DNA from: Cupriavidus campinensis
Lineage (GTDB): Bacteria; Pseudomonadota; Gammaproteobacteria; Burkholderiales; Burkholderiaceae
Length of the DNA: 64,000 nt
Direction of reading: 5' to 3'
NCBI RefSeq assembly: GCF_905397395.1
Contig: NZ_CAJPVH010000010.1
Coordinates: 62,001-126,000, forward strand
Part shown: positions 48,765 to 56,980 of the stretch, one piece after another
Layout: each line of letters opens with the position of its first letter
How positions within the stretch are numbered: position 1 is the first letter of the stretch
The notes under the pieces: model-generated
The model's input: the letters and a program-made list of their open reading frames with translations, nothing else
The model's database searches: none
Told to the model about the DNA's origin: nothing
Program-made: the position numbers and the translations under genes

Positions 48765-49748
48765 ATGACGACCACTGTCCGTGCCATCCGCCTCCAGGAA
48801 TTTGGCGCGCCCGAAGTGATGCAGCTCACGCCGGTCGAGCTGCCGGCCCCGGCGGCCGGCGAGGCGCGCGTGCGGCATACCGCCATCGGCTTCAACTTCA
48901 TCGATGTGTACCAGCGCCGCGGCACCTATCCGCTGCCGGTGGGCACGGGTCTCGGCCACGAGGCGGCCGGTGTGGTGGAGGCGGTGGGCGCGGGCGTGAC
49001 GGACATCGCCGTGGGAGATCGCGTGGCGTACATGAACGCCGGCCTCGGTGCCTATGCCGAGGCGCGCAACGTGCCGGCGGACAAGCTGGTCAAGCTGCCC
49101 GACAACCTCAGCGACGAACAGGCCGCTGCCGTGATCTTCAAGGGCATGACCGCGCAGTATCTGGTGCGCCACACGCACGCCGTGAAGCCCGGTGACACGG
49201 TGCTGGTACACGCCGCCGCCGGTGCCGTGGGCCAGATCCTGGCCGGCTGGGCGAAGGCGCTCGGCGCACGCGTGATCGGCACGGCCGGCGGCGCGGCCAA
49301 GTGCGAGCGCGCCCGCGCGGCGGGTTGCGACATCGCCATCGACTACAGCCAGGGGGATTGGGTCAGGCAGGTGCGCGACGCCACCGGCGGCCAGGGCGTG
49401 ACCGTGGTCTACGACGCCGTGGGCAAGGACACCTTCATGGGCTCGCTCGATTGCGCCCAGACCTTCGGGCTGGTGGTGCTGTACGGCGGCGCGTCCGGCC
49501 CGGCGCCGGCCATCGAGCCGGAAATCCTCAACAAGAAGGGCTGCCTGTTCCTGACCCGGCCCTCGGTGTTCCCGCACAACGCGGACCCGGCCCGCTTCCG
49601 CGCCAATGCGAAGGATTTGTTCGATGCCATCGCTGCCGGCCATGTGAAGGTGGAGATCGGCGCCCGCTTCCCGCTGGCCGAGGTCGCCCGCGCGCACGAG
49701 GCCGCCGAGCGCCGCGAGACCACCGGCGCCATTCTGCTGCTGCCGTAA
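48765..49748 (+). CDS. qor: NADPH:quinone oxidoreductase, zinc-independent MDR type
   Basis: A 327-residue medium-chain reductase of the QOR group (GFNFIDVYQRRGTYPLP, GMTAQYLVRHT, VLVHAAAGAVGQ). It lacks the structural zinc cysteines, as expected. It reduces quinones with NADPH in the cytoplasm. It converges on the CDF exporter gene with a 15-base gap. Confidence 0.94.
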   Translation: MTTTVRAIRLQEFGAPEVMQLTPVELPAPAAGEARVRHTAIGFNFIDVYQRRGTYPLPVGTGLGHEAAGVVEAVGAGVTDIAVGDRVAYMNAGLGAYAEARNVPADKLVKLPDNLSDEQAAAVIFKGMTAQYLVRHTHAVKPGDTVLVHAAAGAVGQILAGWAKALGARVIGTAGGAAKCERARAAGCDIAIDYSQGDWVRQVRDATGGQGVTVVYDAVGKDTFMGSLDCAQTFGLVVLYGGASGPAPAIEPEILNKKGCLFLTRPSVFPHNADPARFRANAKDLFDAIAAGHVKVEIGARFPLAEVARAHEAAERRETTGAILLLP

Positions 49749-49763
49749 TTCGACGAATTTCGA

Positions 49764-50777
49764 CTAGTGGGAATGATGGGGATGACGATGACGGGCGGGC
49801 CGGCGCGGTGCCCCGTCATCGCACAGGCTGATCTCCACGCTCACGTGGGCCAGTTCCTCGTGGATCGATAGCGCCTGCCGTACACGCTGCGGCGTGAGCG
49901 TGGTGTCGTGCGTGACCAGGCTGGCGATACAGGCGAACTGCTCGCGGCCCACGCGCCAGACGTGCAGGTCGGTGACGCGCGTGCCGTCTTCGCCCTGCTG
50001 GAAGCCGGCCAGCACCTCTCGTACTTCGTCCACCACCGGGTGGTCCATCTCGCGGTCCAGCAGCACCGTGCCGCTTTGCCGCATCAGGCCGATGGCCCAG
50101 CGGCCGACCAGCGCCGCGCCCACCAGCCCCATCACCGGATCGAGCCAGCTCCAGCCCAGCCACCAGCCGCCGGCCAGCGCCACGATGGCCAGCACCGAGG
50201 TGGCCGCATCGGCCATCACGTGGAGATAGGCCGAGCGCAGGTTGATGTCGTGATGGTGGTGACCGGGATGTCCGTGGTGATGGTGCCCATGCTCATGACC
50301 ATGGTCGTGCCCGTGATGATGGTGCGCGCCGCCGAGGATGAACGCGCAGCCCAGGTTCACCAGCAGGCCGATGGCGGTGACGGCCATCGCCTCCTGGTAG
50401 TGGATGGGCTGCGGGCTGAACAGCCGTTCCACCGATCCGAACACCATCAGCGCGGCCACCCCCAGCAGGAAGATGGAGCTGGCGAAGGCCGCCAGCACCT
50501 CGATTTTCCACGTGCCGAAGGTGAAGCGCCCATCCGCGGCCAGCCGGCGCGCGGCGGCGTAGGCGAAGGCCGAGAGGCCAATCGCCAGCGCGTGCGAACT
50601 CATGTGCCAGCCGTCGGCCAGCAGGGCCATCGAGTTGAACCAGAGGCCGGCGGCAATCTCCACCACCATCGTGGCGAGTGTGATCCACATGACCAGGCGT
50701 GTGCTGCGCTCGGCAGCCTGGTTGCCGGCATCGAAGACGTGGGAATGGGTCCACGCGGACAGATCGTGCGTGTGCAT
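49764..50777 (-). CDS. CDF-family divalent metal exporter (DmeF-like)
   Basis: A 337-residue cation diffusion facilitator with six TM segments, the metal-site motif ALLADGWHMSSH in TM2 and MADAATS in TM5, and a His-rich cytosolic loop of about 25 residues (HHHHGHDHGHEHG and more) between TM4 and TM5. The N-terminus MHTHDLSAWTHSH and the His-rich tail are also metal-binding. Pattern and length fit DmeF-like Co/Ni exporters. The start at 50777 is chosen for the His-rich N-terminus; no clear ribosome site. Confidence 0.9.
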   Translation of the reverse strand: MHTHDLSAWTHSHVFDAGNQAAERSTRLVMWITLATMVVEIAAGLWFNSMALLADGWHMSSHALAIGLSAFAYAAARRLAADGRFTFGTWKIEVLAAFASSIFLLGVAALMVFGSVERLFSPQPIHYQEAMAVTAIGLLVNLGCAFILGGAHHHHGHDHGHEHGHHHHGHPGHHHHDINLRSAYLHVMADAATSVLAIVALAGGWWLGWSWLDPVMGLVGAALVGRWAIGLMRQSGTVLLDREMDHPVVDEVREVLAGFQQGEDGTRVTDLHVWRVGREQFACIASLVTHDTTLTPQRVRQALSIHEELAHVSVEISLCDDGAPRRPARHRHPHHSH

Positions 50778-50871
50778 GTCGGGAAGGGGTTGGGGGATGC
50801 CGCCCAAGGGTACCAGCCATGGCGCGCCTGGTCACCCGCCACCCTGCCTGCGGCAGGGGTAGCCGAGGCGG

Positions 50872-51789
50872 CTACCAGCCGTGGTAGGGCGCGGTCTGCT
50901 CGTACGCGCCGAGCCGTTCGGCCAGAAAGTCGACAAAGGCGCGCACGCGGGCCGAGAGTTTGTCGCGCGTGAGATACACCGCGTAGATGTCCGCCGGGGG
51001 CGAGGCCCAGTCGGCCAGCACCTGCCGCAGCCGGCCCGAGCGCAGCAGCGGCGCCACCTCCCATTCCGAACGCAGCACGATGCCATGCCCCTGGAGCGCC
51101 CAGTTCGCCGCCGCCTCGCCATCGTTGGTGGCGGCATGGCCGCGCACCTTCACGGTCTCCTGCCGGCCTGCCGACTGGAGATGCCAGGTGCCATAGGCCG
51201 ATTCGCTCTCCCGAATCACAATGCAACGATGCTGTTGCAATGCACGGGGCGAGGCCGGCTCGCCGTGTCGGGTGAGGTAGGCCGGGGACGCGCATAGCAA
51301 CCGGCGGTTCGGCGCCAGCAGGCGGGCGTTGAGCCGCGCATCGGGCAGGTCGCCGAGGAGGATGCCGACGTCGTAGCCTTCCTCGGCAAGGTTCATTGCC
51401 CGGTCGGTCAGCTGCAACTGCACTTCGACATCGGGATACGCCTGCAGGAAGTCGCTGACCAGCGGTGCGATGTGGCGCCTGCCGAAACCGAGCGTCGCAT
51501 TCACCCGCAGCAGCCCGCGCGGCGCCACCCGGCTGCCGCCCAGGCCCTGTTCGAGTTCCTCCAGTTCGGCCAGGATACGCCCGCCCTGGGCCAGGTAGGA
51601 CTCGCCCTCGGGCGTGACCGACAGCCGCCGCGTGGTGCGGTTGAGCAGCCGCACGCCCAGCCGCGCCTCCAGCGCCGCCAGCCGCTTGCTGGCCGCCGAA
51701 GGCGTGACGCCAAGCTGTTGCGCCGCGCCGGCAAGGCTGCCGCGCTTGACCAGCAGGACGAAGAAGGCGAGATCCGAGAAGGCGTCCAT
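50872..51789 (-). CDS. LysR-family transcriptional regulator
   Basis: A 305-residue LTTR with an N-terminal winged HTH (GSLAGAAQQLGVTPSAASKR) and a periplasmic-binding-like effector domain. It diverges from the dehalogenase-like gene, start codons 163 bases apart, which is the usual LysR-target layout. Control of that gene by its haloacid substrate is inferred. Confidence 0.92.
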   Translation of the reverse strand: MDAFSDLAFFVLLVKRGSLAGAAQQLGVTPSAASKRLAALEARLGVRLLNRTTRRLSVTPEGESYLAQGGRILAELEELEQGLGGSRVAPRGLLRVNATLGFGRRHIAPLVSDFLQAYPDVEVQLQLTDRAMNLAEEGYDVGILLGDLPDARLNARLLAPNRRLLCASPAYLTRHGEPASPRALQQHRCIVIRESESAYGTWHLQSAGRQETVKVRGHAATNDGEAAANWALQGHGIVLRSEWEVAPLLRSGRLRQVLADWASPPADIYAVYLTRDKLSARVRAFVDFLAERLGAYEQTAPYHGW

Positions 51790-51952
51790 GGATAGCGGCA
51801 ATTCGTGAATCGAGCGCACGAATGAAGTTCAGTTTGCGCAATTATAGCGATGGATTCCGCGATTACACTCCCCGCGCGATGCGCATCCCACGCGCGGCGA
51901 CTACCATGGCACGGCTTGCCGCATCGACGCATCAAGACCAAGGAGACAGCCG

Positions 51953-52831
51953 ATGTTTGAAGGATTCAGGACGCACCGGATCGACAGCCAGGGCGTGGCG
52001 ATTCATGCCGTGGTCGGCGGGGAGGGCCCGCCGCTACTGCTGCTGCACGGCCATCCGCAAACGCATGTGATCTGGCACAAGGTGGCCGGTGAGTTGGCGC
52101 GGCATTTCACGGTAGTGGCCACGGACCTGCGCGGCTATGGCGACAGCGACAAGCCCGCCGGGCTGCCCGACCACGCAAACTACAGCAAGCGCACCATGGC
52201 GGCCGACCAGATGGCGGTGATGCGGGCGCTCGGCTTCGAGCGGTTCCGCGTGCTGGCCCATGATCGCGGCGCGCGCGTGGCGCACCGGCTGGCGCTCGAC
52301 CATCCGCAGGCGGTGGAAAAACTCGTCACGCTGGACATCGCCCCGACGCTGGCGATGTATGCCCAGACCTCGGAAGCCTTCGCGCGCGCCTACTGGCACT
52401 GGTTCTTCCTGATCCGGCCCGCGCCGTTCCCCGAAACGCTGATCGAGGCCGACCCCGACCTCTACCTGCGCCAGACCATGGGCACGCGCAGCGCGGGCCT
52501 CGCGCCGTTCACCGAGGCCGCACTGGCTGAATACCTGCGCTGCCTGAAGCTGCCCGGCGCCGCCCACGGCCTGTGCGAGGACTACCGCGCCAGCGCCGGC
52601 ATCGACCTGGAGCACGATCGCGCCGACGCCGCGGCCGGACGCCAGGTGGAGTGCGAGATGCTGGCCCTATGGGGCGCCGACGGCGCGGTCGGCAAGTGCT
52701 TCCAGCCGCTGGAAGCGTGGCGCAAGGTGGCGCGCCGGGTGACGGGCCATGCCCTGCCGAGCGGTCACTATATTGCGGAGGAAGTGCCGGAACAGTTACT
52801 TGCGGAAGTGCTGCCGTTCCTGAACGGCTAA
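51953..52831 (+). CDS. Haloacid dehalogenase of the fluoroacetate-dehalogenase type (alpha/beta hydrolase)
   Basis: A 292-residue alpha/beta hydrolase with an Asp nucleophile (HDRGARVAHR, Asp104), carboxylate-binding Arg105 and Arg108, second acid Asp128 (TLDIAP), halide-pocket His149 and Trp150 (YWHWFF), Tyr211 and the catalytic His272 (SGHYIAEE). This is the full set known for fluoroacetate dehalogenases. The product would be glycolate in the cytosol. The AGGAGA ribosome site supports the ATG. An epoxide hydrolase-like role is less likely. Confidence 0.85.
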   Translation: MFEGFRTHRIDSQGVAIHAVVGGEGPPLLLLHGHPQTHVIWHKVAGELARHFTVVATDLRGYGDSDKPAGLPDHANYSKRTMAADQMAVMRALGFERFRVLAHDRGARVAHRLALDHPQAVEKLVTLDIAPTLAMYAQTSEAFARAYWHWFFLIRPAPFPETLIEADPDLYLRQTMGTRSAGLAPFTEAALAEYLRCLKLPGAAHGLCEDYRASAGIDLEHDRADAAAGRQVECEMLALWGADGAVGKCFQPLEAWRKVARRVTGHALPSGHYIAEEVPEQLLAEVLPFLNG

Positions 52832-53070
52832 GGGAGCGCTAGCCGGGGCGGATTATGTGCGGCGGGGGAACAGTGTGTTGTCCGATCCGCCCCGTTTGGC
52901 TCAGTGCACGGTTCGCCGCTCACTGGCATTATGGCGAACTGAGGACTTTTGGCATGGTCTGACTGCGCAGTATCTGACCCGGCAGGTTTGGGGCAAACAT
53001 ACATTCACGGATGGATGTATAATCCGCGCACATTTTCGTTCCAAGACCCCCTCAGAAGTCCATTTCCACA
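52832..53070. other. Gene-free stretch before the pagL-like gene
   Basis: With 53161-53275 this is the rest of a 444-base gap. It holds the promoter and inverted repeat at 52999-53023 and no other gene I can support. Confidence 0.6.
52999..53023 (+). promoter_or_regulatory. Promoter -10 with overlapping inverted repeat before the pagL-like gene
   Basis: TATAAT at 53018-53023 overlaps the right arm of ATACAT-N10-ATGTAT (52999-53004 and 53015-53020). A repressor bound there would block the promoter. No good -35 box is seen, so an activator may be needed. Confidence 0.5.
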
Positions 53071-53160
53071 ATGACGTACCGATTTATTGCAGGTTGCCTC
53101 GCCGTCTGGCTCGGAATTTGCGTTGCCGCGAGCTGGCTGGTCGAGCGACTCTGGGCCTGA
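53071..53160 (+). CDS. Possible 29-residue single-TM small protein
   Basis: An ATG at 53071 opens a 29-codon frame (start MTYRFIAGCLAVWLG, end VERLWA) with a hydrophobic core of about 18 residues flanked by charged ends, a credible single-pass membrane peptide. It lies downstream of the TATAAT at 53018 and before the pagL-like gene. The ribosome site is weak, so it may be chance. Confidence 0.3.
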   Translation: MTYRFIAGCLAVWLGICVAASWLVERLWA

Positions 53161-53275
53161 TCGCCCGCGTTCCTCCTCGGGAAGCGGGCAGGGCCTGTCA
53201 ATCGCGCCGAGTTGTGTTGTCGAGTCATCTCTCTTCGTCGTCTTCCCCGGGAAGACAGAACAACAAGAACGCCGC

Positions 53276-53863
53276 ATGCATCCCGCCCTCTCTGCTCGCA
53301 CCCTGTTTATCACCCGGACTCTTGCCGTTGCCGCGCTGGCCGCGGGCGCCACGTCGCCCGCCAGCGCCGAGGAACTGGTCGGCTGGAGCCATCCCGCCGT
53401 GCACGTGGCCTATGGCCGTGATCCCGGGCATAACATCAACAAGTACGAACTCGGGCTGAACTACAACACCCCGCTCCAATACGGCAATCCGCAGGGCTGG
53501 CTGTTCCGCCTGCAGGCCGAATTCAACGTCGCCGGATGGGATGCACGTAGCGGCACCAACCAGCAGAACCTGTTCGAGTTTGGCGTGTCGCCGATCCTGC
53601 GCGTGGAAAAGCGGGGCGGCTATTTCGTGCCGTTCGCCGAGGCGTCGGTGGGTCTGCGCGTGCAATCCCACACCGGCACGTCCGACGAGCACCGTTCGGG
53701 CACTGCGTTCCAGTTCTCCGACATGGTCGGTATTGGCGTGGGCTTCGGCAAGAATGCCAACACGGAAGCGGGCTTCCGCTTCCAGCACATCTCCAACGCC
53801 AGCATCAAGGGGCCGAATCCGGGCAGTAATTTCTACACCGGATACGTGCGCTATCGCTTCTGA
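53276..53863 (+). CDS. pagL: PagL-like lipid A 3-O-deacylase (acyloxyacyl hydrolase), possibly catalytically altered
   Basis: A 195-residue outer-membrane beta-barrel with a signal peptide (ends SPASA, about residue 31) and the C-terminal aromatic residue (YVRYRF). The PagL His-X-Ser is present (His171, Ser173 in QHISNAS). The acidic residue expected after PNPG is Ser (PNPGSNFY), so the triad may be incomplete. It would remove an acyl chain from lipid A. The start at 53276 gives the signal peptide. Confidence 0.82.
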   Translation: MHPALSARTLFITRTLAVAALAAGATSPASAEELVGWSHPAVHVAYGRDPGHNINKYELGLNYNTPLQYGNPQGWLFRLQAEFNVAGWDARSGTNQQNLFEFGVSPILRVEKRGGYFVPFAEASVGLRVQSHTGTSDEHRSGTAFQFSDMVGIGVGFGKNANTEAGFRFQHISNASIKGPNPGSNFYTGYVRYRF

Positions 53864-53881
53864 GGATGTGTTGGCGCGTGC

Positions 53882-55321
53882 CTAGGCCGCACGCGCCAGC
53901 GGCAGCCGCCCGGCACGGCAGGCCTCGAAGAACGCCCACAGTTCCGGGGCATCACTCGTTGCCACGTTGAAGCGAATCCACGGGGAATCGGTCTCGTCGG
54001 GCTCGAAGTACGAGCCCGGTGCCAGCCAGATGCCGTGGTCCAGCGCCAGCGTGGCGAGGCGGCTCGCGGGCGGCGCGTCGTCGCCGCGCAGCCGCGCCCA
54101 GGCGAACATCCCCCCTTCGGGCCGCAGCAGTACCTCCAGCCCGTGCGCCTCCATCTTTTCCGTCACAAGATCCTGTTGTCCGCGTAGCCGTTCGGCCAGT
54201 GCCGCCACGTGGCGGCCGTAGTGGCCGCTGGTCAGCACGGAATACACCAGTCGCTCCGTGACCTCGGACGAGGTCAGTCCCACCGCCATCTTGGTCCGCG
54301 CGAAGGCCTTCGCCAGGTCCGGGCTCGCCGCGAGGTAGCCCACGCGCAGCGACGGCGTGATGGTCTTCGAGAATCCGTTCACGTAGACCACCTGCGAGAG
54401 GCCGTCCATCGCCGCCAGCATCGGCGACCCGGCCGGGGCCAGCTCGCGGTAGATATCGTCCTCCACCACCAGCAGCCGATGCTGCTCGGCCAGTTGCAGC
54501 ACGCGGAAGGCGTTCATGCTGGTCAGGCTGGCGCCGGTGGGGTTCTGCAGCACCGTATTGACGAACAGCGCGCGCGGGTTGTGCTGGCGGATGGCGTCTT
54601 CGAGCGCGTCGGTATCGAGCCCGGCCGCGGTGCGCGGCACGCCCACCACGCGCAGCCCGGCCAGCCGCAGGATCTGCAACAGATTGCAATAGCAGGGCGC
54701 TTCCACGAGGACCGTCTCGCCGGGGCGCAGCAGCGTGCGCACCACGAGGTCCAGCGCCTGCGTGGCCCCCTGGGTCAGTACCACCTGCTGCGCCTGCACC
54801 GGCATGCCGTACTGGCTCATATGCGTGGCGATGTGTTCGCGCAGCGGCGCGAAGCCATACGGATGGCCGTAGCCCGAGACCTGCGCCGCCGGCACACGCG
54901 CGGCGCTGCGCATGGCCTGGTGCAGCCCTTCCTCGTTGAGCCAGTCGCCGGGCAGCCAGCCCGCGCCGGCCTTGATCGGCACGGAATGGTCGGCGAATAC
55001 ATCGGAAAGCAGCCACGCGGCGTTGAGCCCCGGCGCCTCCCAGTGGGGGGCGCGGGCATGGCCGGCCGGTGCGTGGCGGTGCGCCACCGTGTAGCCGGAG
55101 CCGGGGCGCGCCGCGAGGTAGCCCAGCGCGGTCAACCGGCCGTAGGCTTCCGCCACCGTGAATGTGCTGACGTTGTGCTGCTGCGCAAAGCGGCGCACCG
55201 ACGGCAGGGGCGTGCCGGCGCGCAGCGCGCGGCGATCCACCAGCGCGGCAATGCCGGCCACGATCTGTTCGGTCAGGGTGTCGCCGCCACGGCGGCTGCG
55301 GACAAGGTTCAGGTTGAGCAT
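53882..55321 (-). CDS. MocR/GntR-type PLP-dependent transcriptional regulator
   Basis: A 479-residue fusion of a GntR winged HTH (PSVRRFAQQHNVSTFTVAEA) and a fold-type I aminotransferase domain (NPTGASLT, VVEDDIYREL, the PLP lysine in GFSKTITPSLRVGYL). It is divergent from a transaminase/semialdehyde dehydrogenase pair, the TauR/GabR-like layout. It probably senses an amino acid such as beta-alanine through PLP. The effector is inferred. Confidence 0.92.
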   Translation of the reverse strand: MLNLNLVRSRRGGDTLTEQIVAGIAALVDRRALRAGTPLPSVRRFAQQHNVSTFTVAEAYGRLTALGYLAARPGSGYTVAHRHAPAGHARAPHWEAPGLNAAWLLSDVFADHSVPIKAGAGWLPGDWLNEEGLHQAMRSAARVPAAQVSGYGHPYGFAPLREHIATHMSQYGMPVQAQQVVLTQGATQALDLVVRTLLRPGETVLVEAPCYCNLLQILRLAGLRVVGVPRTAAGLDTDALEDAIRQHNPRALFVNTVLQNPTGASLTSMNAFRVLQLAEQHRLLVVEDDIYRELAPAGSPMLAAMDGLSQVVYVNGFSKTITPSLRVGYLAASPDLAKAFARTKMAVGLTSSEVTERLVYSVLTSGHYGRHVAALAERLRGQQDLVTEKMEAHGLEVLLRPEGGMFAWARLRGDDAPPASRLATLALDHGIWLAPGSYFEPDETDSPWIRFNVATSDAPELWAFFEACRAGRLPLARAA

Positions 55322-55345
55322 GAGGCACTCGGCAGGGCGCGAAAC

Positions 55346-55502
55346 CTGTACAGTGTACTGGCAAGTACGCCGCCTGGCCGGGCGTCTCGCCGATTGGTGC
55401 AGCGCAGCGGTGACACGCCGTTTTTGCCGTCGACCCAGGCGCCGGCGCGCGTGCGCGGCGCAATCCGCTATCTGTACAGTCGAGGCTGACTACACTGTAC
55501 GG
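55346..55502. promoter_or_regulatory. Candidate MocR operators (CTGTACAGT repeats)
   Basis: CTGTACAGT occurs at 55346-55354 (followed by GTAC at 55355-55358) and again at 55472-55480. An inverted ACTGTACGG is at 55494-55502. The two right-hand copies are 13 bases apart. They sit in the 300-base divergent region, one near the regulator gene and two nearer aptA, which suggests looping and autoregulation. Confidence 0.55.
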
Positions 55503-55621
55503 TAAGGCAGCGATCTCCCGACCGTATATTCGTGCGGCCCGACCGCGCCGGTAGAGTTGCCGGAATCCGTGCCGGGGCGCTTTGCCCCGCGCCCCCCACA
55601 CCCCGATTCTGAGGAGAAAGT

Positions 55622-56953
55622 ATGGACGCCGCCAAGACCGTGATCCCCGATATGGATGCCCTGTGGATGCCGTTCACCGCCAATCGCCAGTACAAGGCCG
55701 CCCCGCGCCTGCTGGCCTCGGCCAGCGGCATGCACTACACCACCCACGACGGCCGCAAGGTCCTGGACGGCTGTGCCGGCCTCTGGTGCGTGGCCGCCGG
55801 CCATGGCCGCCAGGAAATCGTCGATGCCATCGCGCGGCAGGCTGCCACGCTGGACTACGCGCCACCGTTCCAGATGGGCCATCCGCTCTCGTTCGAGGCT
55901 GCCACCAAGCTGGCCGCGATCATGCCGAAGCCGCTGGATCGCATTTTCTTCACGAACTCGGGTTCGGAGTCGGTCGATACCGCGCTGAAGATCGCCCTGG
56001 CCTACCACCGTGCGCGCGGCGAGGGCCAGCGCACGCGCATCATTGGCCGCGAGCGCGGCTATCACGGGGTAGGCTTCGGCGGCATGGCCGTGGGTGGCAT
56101 TGGCCCGAACCGCAAGACCTGGTCGGCCAACCTGATGCCGGGCACGGACCACCTGCCGGCCACGCTGAACATCGCCGAAGCCGCTTACTCGAAGGGCCAG
56201 CCGCAGTGGGGCGCCCATCTGGCCGATGAACTCGAACGCATCATCGCGCTGCACGATGCCTCGAACGTGGCCGCCGTGATCGTCGAGCCGCTGGCCGGTT
56301 CGGCGGGCGTGCTGGTGCCGCCGGTCGGCTATCTGGAGAAGCTGCGCGAGATCACCAGCAAGCATGGCATTTTGCTGATTTTCGATGAGGTCATCACGGC
56401 GTTCGGCCGCCTGGGCGCCGCCACCGCCGCCGAGCGCTTCAACGTGACGCCGGACCTGATCACCATGGCCAAGGCCATCAACAACGCGGCCGTGCCGATG
56501 GGCGCCGTGGCCGTGCGCCGCGAGGTGCACGACACCGTGATCAACGCCGGGGCGCCGAACGGCATCGAACTGCTGCACGGTTATACGTACTCGGGCCACC
56601 CGCTGGCGTGCGCGGCAGCCATCGCCACGCTGGACCTGTACCAGCGCGACAACCTGTTCGGCCGTGCCGCCGAACTGGCGCCGAAGTTCGAGTCGGCCGT
56701 GCATGACCTGCGCGGCGCGCCGCATGTGAAGGACATCCGTAACCTGGGGCTGGTGGCCGGCGTGGAGCTGGAACCGCGCCCCGGCCAGCCGGGCGTGCGC
56801 GCCTACGAGGCCTTCCTGAAGTGCCTCGAGCGCGGCGTGCTGGTACGCTACACCGGCGACATCCTGGCGTTCTCGCCGCCGCTGATCATTTCCGAGGCGG
56901 AGATCGACCAGTTGTTCGATACCGTCAGGCAAGCGCTGAACGACGTGCAGTAA
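55622..56953 (+). CDS. aptA: Omega-amino acid (beta-alanine):pyruvate aminotransferase
   Basis: A class III aminotransferase of 443 residues. The active-site region DLITMAKAINNAAVPMGAV carries the PLP lysine, and LIFDEVITAFGRLGA holds the ring-binding Asp. The opening WMPFTANRQYKAAPR is typical of beta-alanine:pyruvate transaminases. The product is malonate semialdehyde; mmsA follows 27 bases later and can complete the route to acetyl-CoA. Confidence 0.9.
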   Translation: MDAAKTVIPDMDALWMPFTANRQYKAAPRLLASASGMHYTTHDGRKVLDGCAGLWCVAAGHGRQEIVDAIARQAATLDYAPPFQMGHPLSFEAATKLAAIMPKPLDRIFFTNSGSESVDTALKIALAYHRARGEGQRTRIIGRERGYHGVGFGGMAVGGIGPNRKTWSANLMPGTDHLPATLNIAEAAYSKGQPQWGAHLADELERIIALHDASNVAAVIVEPLAGSAGVLVPPVGYLEKLREITSKHGILLIFDEVITAFGRLGAATAAERFNVTPDLITMAKAINNAAVPMGAVAVRREVHDTVINAGAPNGIELLHGYTYSGHPLACAAAIATLDLYQRDNLFGRAAELAPKFESAVHDLRGAPHVKDIRNLGLVAGVELEPRPGQPGVRAYEAFLKCLERGVLVRYTGDILAFSPPLIISEAEIDQLFDTVRQALNDVQ

Positions 56954-56980
56954 GCCAAGACAGACTGAGAGGAAGACGCA

